Shown: in pieces, positions 7,001-11,878 of the stretch
Numbering within the stretch: the first letter of the stretch is position 1
How the letters are laid out: each line of letters opens with the position of its first letter
Source: Ekhidna sp.
Lineage (GTDB): Bacteria > Bacteroidota > Bacteroidia > Cytophagales > Cyclobacteriaceae
NCBI GenBank assembly: GCA_013214445.1
Contig: JABSPG010000076.1
Span: 1 to 11,878, forward strand
Length of the DNA: 11,878 nucleotides
Direction of reading: 5' to 3'
The notes under the pieces: generated by a model
What the model was told of the DNA's origin: nothing
The model's database searches: none
Seen by the model: only the letters and a program-made list of their open reading frames with translations
Position numbers and translations under genes: made by a program

Positions 7001-7563
7001 AGCGATTGGAAAACGAAGAGGTAATAGTAAGGCGATTGATTAACAAAGACAAGGGGGCATTTGAACTCGTCTTCAATCAGTACTATAATGTCATGGTTTT
7101 GTATGCATGCAGGTTTCTGGATACCAAACCTGAGGCTGAGGAAATCGCACAAGATGTGTTTGTTAAGTTCTGGGAGAAGTGTGAGTCATTATCAGAAGAT
7201 TCTTCAATTAAGAGCTATTTATATCGAGCAGTTCACAATTCCTGTCTCAATGCCATCAAACATGACAAAGTCAAAGATGGATATAGGCAGCATGTTATTC
7301 ATGTAATGGAATCTTCTTACCAAACTAATTTAGAAGAGCAAGATCCTGACGCACTGAGAAACAGAATCAACCAAGAGATAGACAAGCTGCCACCAAGGTG
7401 CGCTGAAATTTTTAAGCTTGGCCGATTTGAAGGGTTAAAATATCAGGAGATTGCAGAACACTTGGATATTTCAGTGAAAACGGTGGAGGTGCAGATGGGG
7501 AAGGCGCTTAAAGTACTAAGAGAAAACTTGCATGATTTGAAAAATATTCGAGATGCGAGTTAG
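6985..7563 (+). CDS. ECF sigma-70 factor, Bacteroidota FecI/RpoE-like type
   Basis: A 192-residue sigma factor. Region 2 lies about at residues 24-90 (AFELVFNQYYNVMVLYACRF, then EEIAQDVFVKFWE for -10 recognition and core binding). Region 4 lies about at 130-180 (LPPRCAEIFKLGRFEGLKYQEIAEHLDISVKTVE, a helix-turn-helix for the -35 element). This is the family expanded in Bacteroidota and usually paired with FecR anti-sigma factors; a fecR gene lies two genes downstream. The start is uncertain. TTG at 6985 would overlap the divergent menE by 16 bases, while TTG at 7006 gives 185 residues beginning MENEEVIVRRL and no overlap. A TATCTTTA box at 6965-6972 resembles a -7 element. The stop overlaps the next gene by 11 bases. 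Confidence 0.88.
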   Translation: MTLYSQRLENEEVIVRRLINKDKGAFELVFNQYYNVMVLYACRFLDTKPEAEEIAQDVFVKFWEKCESLSEDSSIKSYLYRAVHNSCLNAIKHDKVKDGYRQHVIHVMESSYQTNLEEQDPDALRNRINQEIDKLPPRCAEIFKLGRFEGLKYQEIAEHLDISVKTVEVQMGKALKVLRENLHDLKNIRDAS

Positions 7564-8965
7564 CCTCGGTTTATCATTCCTCATATGCATTGTTTGCTGT
7601 TCGTTCGGTCAGTTTAAAGACCAAATAAAAGTATCTGGTTCTTTTGCAGACGTCCCGCTAGAGTCCATTTTTGATGAATTAAGTGAGCAAACCAACTTCT
7701 TTTTTAGCTACAACAGTGATTTGCTTCCGAAGGGTAGTTTATACACCTTGTCTGCAGAGGCTATGCCGATTGATCAGTTCTTGTCAAAACTCTTTGTGGG
7801 AACAGGTATTACTTATTCCTTCTTCAAGGATCAGATCATCCTAAATTACGAAAAGCCTGAACCTGTTGTCATTAAAAAGAAGACCTTGTTTTCTATCTCA
7901 GGGACAGTCGTGGAAGAGAATGGACTTCCATTGATTGGTGTCAATATCTTTTTGGATGGTACATCAATTGGAACATCGAGCGACTCGCTAGGACATTATC
8001 AAATGTCTGAGATTCCTCAAGGACTCTACAATATCGTCTTTTCGCATGTTGGTTATGAGAATGGGGTTTATCAGATCTCTGAAACGAATGGAGGTGCTCG
8101 AATTCAAAATCATCAGATGGTGATGAGTATTGAGAAGTTGGAGGACGTAGAGGTGAATATTAGTAGAATAGATAGATCAGCAGACACTTGGTTGAGTAAT
8201 TACATGATCTTTCGGCGTGAAGTGGTCGGTCTTACGTCAAATGGAGATAACTGTGTTATCGAAAATCCGGAAAGCATCGATTTCTTTTTTGATAAGAAAC
8301 AAAACAAACTGTTTGCATATGCCCAGGAGCCGATTCAAATAAGAAATGATGCTTTAGGTTATCGGATTATCTATTTTCTAGAATCATTTGAGAAAGAAAT
8401 TGATGGCGATCTGAGATTCAGGGGAAGAATGAGATTCAGAAACATGGAGCCTAGTAGCAACCTAGAAAAACGTGCATGGAAGAACAGTAGAAAGAAGAGC
8501 TACTATGGTTCATTAAATCACTTTAAGCAGGCCTTGCTTGATTCAGATTTAAGGAAACAAGGTTTTAGAATTTATAAGTTGAAGAATATCAATCAGTTTG
8601 CAGTTGATAAAACCAATGCACTCTCTGAGAGGGATATCCTAGTTTTTCAGGGAGAACACTATGAATTGGATTTTAAGAACTATCTTATTGTTGAGTATAG
8701 GAAAGAAAGGGAATCTTTCGATTTTTTGAGAAACAGTAATTCACTAGCAATACTTTACCCAAGAAGATTTGCAAGAGGTGATGTTTCGATTAAGAACCCT
8801 ACTTCTCAACTATCGATAATAAAGCTATTGAAAGGGTCAATAAGGTTGGATTTATCAGGAGAAGTGATGGACAGGTTTGGTTTAAGTACCTATGGTTATT
8901 GGTCATGGGAAAGATTAGCCGATCTGGTACCTATAAATTATGATCCAAAATATGATAATATTTAG
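7553..8965 (+). CDS. Secreted STN + carboxypeptidase-regulatory-like domain protein without TonB barrel
   Basis: The protein has 470 residues. A signal peptide occupies about residues 1-20 (LGLSFLICIVCCSFGQ). An STN domain (secretin/TonB short N-terminal domain, about 26-98) contains FADVPLESIFDELSEQTNFF and a YSFFKDQIIL strand. A carboxypeptidase-D regulatory-like beta-sandwich follows (about 112-195; SGTVVEENGLPLIGVNIFL, SDSLGHYQMSEIPQG, VFSHVGYE). The C-terminal 270 residues (NYMIFRREVVGLTSNGDNC, IRNDALGYRIIYFLESFE) resemble a tail common in Bacteroidota regulatory-domain proteins. There is no plug or 22-strand barrel, so it is not a TonB-dependent transporter. In classic systems an STN domain contacts FecR, so this may be the periplasmic signal input. 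It starts inside the sigma gene (11-base overlap). Confidence 0.8.
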   Translation: MRVSLGLSFLICIVCCSFGQFKDQIKVSGSFADVPLESIFDELSEQTNFFFSYNSDLLPKGSLYTLSAEAMPIDQFLSKLFVGTGITYSFFKDQIILNYEKPEPVVIKKKTLFSISGTVVEENGLPLIGVNIFLDGTSIGTSSDSLGHYQMSEIPQGLYNIVFSHVGYENGVYQISETNGGARIQNHQMVMSIEKLEDVEVNISRIDRSADTWLSNYMIFRREVVGLTSNGDNCVIENPESIDFFFDKKQNKLFAYAQEPIQIRNDALGYRIIYFLESFEKEIDGDLRFRGRMRFRNMEPSSNLEKRAWKNSRKKSYYGSLNHFKQALLDSDLRKQGFRIYKLKNINQFAVDKTNALSERDILVFQGEHYELDFKNYLIVEYRKERESFDFLRNSNSLAILYPRRFARGDVSIKNPTSQLSIIKLLKGSIRLDLSGEVMDRFGLSTYGYWSWERLADLVPINYDPKYDNI

Positions 8966-9023
8966 CAAAATAGATAAGGGTTAATGCTGTGTAAGTTGTT
9001 AATAATGAGACGATAAGAAGAAA

Positions 9024-9953
9024 ATGGAAGAAGCATTAGTAAAATATTTTTCGGGAGAAGCATCAGATGACGAAATAAGATTGGTTGAGAGCTGGAGATC
9101 AGAGTCTGAAACCAATGCAAATATGTTTTTTGAGTCAAAAGAGGCATGGTTGAGTACAGAGCCGATTGAAGAACCTCCAAAGCATATACTGGAATCAATT
9201 TTGGCTGAACCACAAGGAAGACAAGTCCCATTTATGTTGAGAAGTTGGGTGAAGTATGCAAGTGCAGCGGTTCTTGTATTGGCTATTTCTCTACTGTTTG
9301 TGTTGAACAATAAGACTGAACAAGATGGGATGACTACCACAAAAGTTCTTGCAGATGGTAGTGAGGTTGTATTGCATGGTGATTCAGAACTTACTGTTCT
9401 TGATTTTAACGAGGGACTAAGAGAAGTAAGAATAACAGGTAAGGCTTATTTCGATATTGAAAGAGATGAGTCAAGGCCTTTCATCATTTATACGGAGAAC
9501 TCAAAGGTGCAAGTACTAGGTACTTCTTTTGTAGTGGATGCAAGTAAAGACGATACAGAAGTTTTAGTCGAATCTGGACTCGTTGAGTTTACCAAGGAAA
9601 GCAAGAAAGCGGGTTCTGAAGTAGCTGTTAGACTTGCGAAAGGGGAGTCAGGTCTTGTTTCAAAAAGGAATAAGGGCATTATCAAGAAGAACATAAAGGA
9701 TCCAAACTACTTAGCTTGGAAAACAAAAGTGATCACTTTTAAAGGAAGCACCATGTCAGAAGTAGAGCAGGTTTTGGAGGATGTTTATGGTATTGACTTA
9801 AACTTTGAAAATGCTGATTTTAAAAACTGTAAACTAACTGCTCGATTCAATAAGAAAAAGGTCAAAGATGCCATTGAGATTATATCTAGGACGTTTGACG
9901 TGGACTATGACGTTAAAGGTGATAAAATCACACTGAAGGGAAAGGGGTGCTAA
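9024..9953 (+). CDS. FecR-family anti-sigma factor
   Basis: A 309-residue single-pass membrane regulator. The N-terminal cytoplasmic part (1-75; VKYFSGEASDDEIRLVESW) is the usual sigma-binding segment, followed by one membrane helix (about 78-96, YASAAVLVLAISLLFVL). The periplasmic FecR domain is about 104-215 (TKVLADGSEVVLHGDSEL, EVRITGKAYFDIERDESRPF, VQVLGTSFVV, KGESG). A C-terminal STN-like DUF4974 domain is about 236-306 (ITFKGSTMSEVEQVLEDVYG to VKGDKITLKG). It should hold the sigma factor encoded at 6985-7563 until a periplasmic signal arrives. It lies 58 bases after the STN-domain gene on the same strand. A sigma - receptor-like - fecR order is unusual, since fecR normally follows the sigma gene directly. 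Start ATG. Confidence 0.9.
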   Translation: MEEALVKYFSGEASDDEIRLVESWRSESETNANMFFESKEAWLSTEPIEEPPKHILESILAEPQGRQVPFMLRSWVKYASAAVLVLAISLLFVLNNKTEQDGMTTTKVLADGSEVVLHGDSELTVLDFNEGLREVRITGKAYFDIERDESRPFIIYTENSKVQVLGTSFVVDASKDDTEVLVESGLVEFTKESKKAGSEVAVRLAKGESGLVSKRNKGIIKKNIKDPNYLAWKTKVITFKGSTMSEVEQVLEDVYGIDLNFENADFKNCKLTARFNKKKVKDAIEIISRTFDVDYDVKGDKITLKGKGC

Positions 9954-9969
9954 GCAATTTTAATTGCTT
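9952..9969. terminator. AT-rich hairpin at the fecR stop codon, weak terminator candidate
   Basis: AAGCAATT and AATTGCTT form a perfect 8-base-pair stem with a two-base loop; its first two bases belong to the fecR TAA stop. No T run follows on either strand, so termination would be weak. It sits between the convergent fecR and the restored end of lgt, a place where a two-way terminator would be expected. Confidence 0.35.
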
Positions 9970-9973
9970 GAGC

Positions 9974-10099
9974 TCAATGCATGTTTACGGCTCTTCGCCA
10001 AATTAGCATGCATACTATTCCAATCAGCATAATAGGAATACTTAGCATCTGACCAATGTTTATTGGAAGATCAGCTTCAGGGCTACCTGGTTTTCTTTT
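9974..10099 (-). pseudogene. lgt: Displaced C-terminal end of lgt in the -1 frame
   Basis: In the frame one base off from lgt the minus strand reads PGSPEADLP, then INIGQMLSIPIMLIGIVCML, then WRRAVNMH and a stop at 9974. This is the normal Lgt ending: the GQ-LSIP motif and the last membrane helix. The switch falls in the tract AAAAGAAAACC (10089-10099, minus strand). Adding one base there, for example a third C, gives a continuous 270-residue Lgt reading KENPGSPE. The 812 bases from 10785 to 9974 are exactly one short of 271 codons. Confidence 0.8.
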
Positions 10100-10785
10100 A
10101 GAAATTCAACCAAGAATCTCTGAGTAAATATTACAGTTAATCCAAGACCTGCTAAAAGCCCGTTTTCACCTTTTTGGATATTGACCTTCCAGAGCTTGAA
10201 CAGGGCTGCTGCCACGGTGAAGTAAAAGATAGCTTCGTATAGCTGGGTCGGGTGCCTCGGCTGTAAATCAACATGGACGAATACAAAGGCCCAAGGCACC
10301 TCTGTTGGCAAACCAATGATTTCAGAGTTAAATAGGTTGCCAATCCTTATAAATCCTCCTAGTACAGCTCCATCAATTGTGAGCCTATCTAAGAGGTATA
10401 GAAAAGACTTATTGTATTTTTTACAATGTAAGATCAGAGCCATTAGGGCCACTATTACACCTCCATGACTGGCAAGTCCAGTTAACCCAACAAATTGAAA
10501 ATGTGGTTCAAGCTTTATTGGAAGGATTTCAATTGGATTTTCCAAATAGTATCCGAGATCATAGAAAAGTATATGTCCTAGTCGGGCACCTACTATGCCA
10601 CCCAGCAGTAGGTATGTGGCTAGCGAATCTAGCTGCTTTAGGTCCTGTCTTTCTTTTTGGTAGATTATTTTAAGAATATAAAATCCAACAATGGAGCCCA
10701 GTGCCCAGCAGATGCCGTACCACCTGAGAAAGGGAATATCTTCGACAATGGTAGCGTTAACGTTCCAAACAATAGAAGCGATCAT
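10060..10785 (-). CDS. lgt: Prolipoprotein diacylglyceryl transferase, C-terminus cut by a frameshift
   Basis: Lgt moves diacylglycerol from phosphatidylglycerol to the lipobox cysteine of prolipoproteins in the inner membrane. The family core is intact: LRWYGICWALG (20-30), GLASHGGVIVAL (103-114), GGFIRIGNLFNSEIIG (143-158, including Arg147 and Glu155), PRHPTQLYEA (176-185) and TQRFLVEFLKEN (221-232). Several membrane helices are evident. As read, the protein stops at 241 residues with an unrelated tail (QVALKLIFQ). The expected last helix continues in the -1 frame down to 9974. I chose ATG 10785; a TTG at 10797 is in frame. AAGGAGG directly abuts this ATG with no spacer, and the ATG overlaps the stop of the 63-residue gene as ATGA. 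Start, coupling and motifs are clear; whether the product works depends on whether the frameshift is real. Confidence 0.85.
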   Translation of the reverse strand: MIASIVWNVNATIVEDIPFLRWYGICWALGSIVGFYILKIIYQKERQDLKQLDSLATYLLLGGIVGARLGHILFYDLGYYLENPIEILPIKLEPHFQFVGLTGLASHGGVIVALMALILHCKKYNKSFLYLLDRLTIDGAVLGGFIRIGNLFNSEIIGLPTEVPWAFVFVHVDLQPRHPTQLYEAIFYFTVAAALFKLWKVNIQKGENGLLAGLGLTVIFTQRFLVEFLKENQVALKLIFQ

Positions 10786-10973
10786 CCTCCTTGGCAAATA
10801 GCTGTAATGATCAGAAAGAAAAGAGTATTGATGATAATCCTGTATTTCTTGTTACTATGATCTTGTTCCTGGGTTTGTAAAATTTCGCAGATCATCTGCT
10901 CGTCTATCCTTGATTTAAGCTTTGATTCTAGCTTACAGTGAACCCATGCTTTGCTTAGGCTATCTAGATGCAT
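10782..10973 (-). CDS. Small single-pass membrane protein, putative anti-sigma partner
   Basis: A 63-residue protein beginning MHLDSLSKAWVHCKLESKLK, with a charged cytoplasmic-type N-terminal region and one hydrophobic helix near the C-terminus (about 45-60, IIINTLFFLIITAIC). No named family was recognised. The opening M-LDxLxxAW resembles membrane proteins that follow ECF sigma genes in Bacteroidota. From memory those are usually longer with more helices, so this one may be shortened. It starts inside the upstream sigma gene (10-base overlap) and its TGA overlaps the lgt ATG, so all three are probably translated in a coupled way. The anti-sigma role is inferred from position and topology only. 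Confidence 0.6.
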   Translation of the reverse strand: MHLDSLSKAWVHCKLESKLKSRIDEQMICEILQTQEQDHSNKKYRIIINTLFFLIITAICQGG

Positions 10974-11452
10974 GATTTCTTGCTTTTGAGTTTTTCCTTC
11001 AATTTTTGTCTGATCCGATTCAACCGAGTGGAAACAACAGAAACTGAAATCTTTAGAAGTGATGCAATTTCCTTGTTTTTGTATCCTTCAAAATAAAGGA
11101 TCATGACTGCCTTATCTGAATCGGATAAGCTTTGGACAAGAACCTTTAGCAGTTCCAGATCATCATCAAAGCGCTTTGTACTTATAGCTACTTTCCCTTG
11201 TTCGAGCTGATAAGTTTGTACCGTCTTTTTTTCCTTTCTTCTCTTACTCAATAGTGTGTTGAGAGCGACCCTATATATCCATGTTTCAATCGATGAGTAT
11301 GCTTTAAAAGAATCAATTGACTTCCAAAGTTGTAAGATGATATCTTGGGAGGCATCTTCTTGATCGCTCGTAACTTGGTAATAGGACCTGCAAAGGCTTT
11401 GTATGATACCTTTGTTTTCTTGTATGATTTTGATAAACGCTTTTTTGTCCAC
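10964..11452 (-). CDS. ECF sigma-70 factor
   Basis: A 162-residue sigma factor with only regions 2 and 4. Region 2 is about residues 10-75 (GIIQSLCRSYYQVTSDQEDA, SQDIILQLWKSIDSFKAY, TWIYRVALNTLLSKRRKEKK). Region 4 is about 105-155 (LVQSLSDSDKAVMILYFEGY, NKEIASLLKISVSVVSTRLN, RIRQKLKEKL), with the helix-turn-helix for the -35 element. It is clearly different from the sigma factor encoded at 6985-7563 and is not paired with a FecR. The start is GTG (11450-11452); there is no in-frame ATG near the N-terminus. It heads a run with the 63-residue membrane protein and lgt. The menB stop lies 68 bases upstream on the same strand, so it could have its own promoter or be read through from menB. Confidence 0.88.
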   Translation of the reverse strand: MDKKAFIKIIQENKGIIQSLCRSYYQVTSDQEDASQDIILQLWKSIDSFKAYSSIETWIYRVALNTLLSKRRKEKKTVQTYQLEQGKVAISTKRFDDDLELLKVLVQSLSDSDKAVMILYFEGYKNKEIASLLKISVSVVSTRLNRIRQKLKEKLKSKKSCI

Positions 11453-11520
11453 AAGATTTACAACTTATACACTGTATTAGTTGCTAAATTTTGGAAAAGG
11501 TCACACCAATTCAAAAAAAA

Positions 11521-11878
11521 TTATGGGATCCATTTTATGTCATTGAAGTTCGGCTTTCTTTTTTCTAGGAAGGCATTTCGTCCTTCTTTTGCCTCATCGG
11601 TCATGTAGGCAAGTCTAGTAGCCTCACCTGCAAATACTTGCTGACCTACCATTCCATCATCCGTAAGGTTGAATGCGAATTTCAACATTTTGATTGAGGT
11701 GGGGGACTTCTGAAGAATTTCAAGTGCCCACTGATAGGCTTCTTCTTCAAGTTTTTCATGAGGTATTACGGCGTTTACCATTCCCATTTCATAGGCTTCT
11801 TGTGCAGAATAATTTCTTCCTAAGAAGAAAATTTCTCTTGCTTTCTTTTGTCCAACCATCTTCGCCAAATACGCCGAA
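11521..11878 (-). CDS. menB: 1,4-Dihydroxy-2-naphthoyl-CoA synthase, C-terminal part (5' end outside window)
   Basis: The last 118 or so residues of a crotonase-fold enzyme are visible, and the frame is open to the window edge (SAYLAKMVGQKKAREIFFLG). The segments YSAQEAYEMGMVNAVIP, KSPTSIKMLKFAFN, LTDDGMVGQQVFAGEATRLA and the tail EAKEGRNAFLEKRKPNF match the MenB C-terminus closely; E. coli MenB ends with a very similar GRNAF-KR-P-F. The C-terminal tail is the part that sets MenB apart from ordinary enoyl-CoA hydratases, so confidence is high. It cyclises o-succinylbenzoyl-CoA, the product of the MenE encoded at 5981-7000, in menaquinone synthesis. The remaining two thirds of the gene lies beyond the right edge. 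Confidence 0.93.
   Translation of the reverse strand, partial: SAYLAKMVGQKKAREIFFLGRNYSAQEAYEMGMVNAVIPHEKLEEEAYQWALEILQKSPTSIKMLKFAFNLTDDGMVGQQVFAGEATRLAYMTDEAKEGRNAFLEKRKPNFNDIKWIP

Noticed and set aside
6714..7043. 109-residue plus-strand open frame inside menE
   Set aside because: It is antisense to conserved menE motifs and has no recognisable domain.
7553..8965. SusC/TonB-dependent transporter
   Set aside because: STN and regulatory domains are present, but there is no plug domain or barrel and the length is less than half of the usual size.
8962..9340. Minus-strand open frames of 89 and 113 residues over the fecR start
   Set aside because: They are antisense to the sigma-binding and membrane segments of fecR, and no family resemblance was seen.
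10089..10099. Programmed -1 ribosomal frameshift to produce full-length Lgt
   Set aside because: The in-frame codons are CTA AAA GAA AAC CAG. They do not give an X XXY YYZ slippery heptamer with good re-pairing, and programmed shifting is not known to me for Lgt. A simple indel is more likely.
10657..10860. 67-residue plus-strand open frame opposite lgt and the small membrane gene
   Set aside because: It is antisense to two well-supported coupled genes and its product resembles no family.
11505..11535. Possible terminator after menB (short dyad plus a run of eight T on the minus strand)
   Set aside because: The stem is only four base pairs (ATGG/CCAT), too weak to call an intrinsic terminator.
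11345..11608. 87-residue plus-strand open frame across the menB/sigma gap
   Set aside because: It is antisense to both conserved genes, with composition typical of a shadow frame.

Overview
The window looks like chromosomal DNA of a marine or soil Bacteroidota, most likely a Cytophagales relative. This is inferred from three things. The DNA is AT-leaning. The ParC C-terminal domain, the sigma-70/FecR proteins and the STN + carboxypeptidase-regulatory-domain protein are of the Bacteroidota kind. Several genes start at GTG or TTG with no clear Shine-Dalgarno sequence. No tRNA, rRNA, CRISPR array or insertion sequence was seen.

Region 1 (1-2234, + strand) is a tight run: the 3' end of parC (topoisomerase IV subunit A), trmH (tRNA 2'-O-ribose methyltransferase) and a SanA/DUF218 membrane protein, joined by 1- and 4-base stop/start overlaps. 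A small Hpt phosphotransfer gene on the minus strand meets sanA tail to tail with an 11-base overlap. Region 2 (2686-4837, + strand) holds a TerB-like conserved hypothetical protein ending in a strong intrinsic terminator, a rhomboid protease and a PA0069-type radical SAM protein. A minus-strand DoxX-like membrane protein follows.

Region 3 (5331-7000, minus strand) is menE (o-succinylbenzoate-CoA ligase) with an unrecognised 217-residue protein coupled to it by an ATGA overlap. The right edge of the window (11521-11878, minus strand) is the C-terminal part of menB. Both men genes serve menaquinone synthesis and point the same way. Between them lie two extracytoplasmic-function (ECF) sigma units.

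The first unit (6985-9953, + strand) is a sigma factor, a secreted STN + carboxypeptidase-regulatory-domain protein without a TonB barrel, and a FecR-type anti-sigma factor. The second (9974-11452, minus strand) is an ECF sigma factor, a 63-residue single-pass membrane protein and lgt (prolipoprotein diacylglyceryl transferase), all with overlapping ends.

The most notable observations are these. lgt carries a one-base deletion; putting one base back restores the conserved C-terminus and a 270-residue protein. An ECF sigma/mini-membrane-protein pair is translationally coupled to lgt. The FecR system's STN partner has no outer-membrane barrel. menE and the first sigma gene are divergent with no space between their starts.
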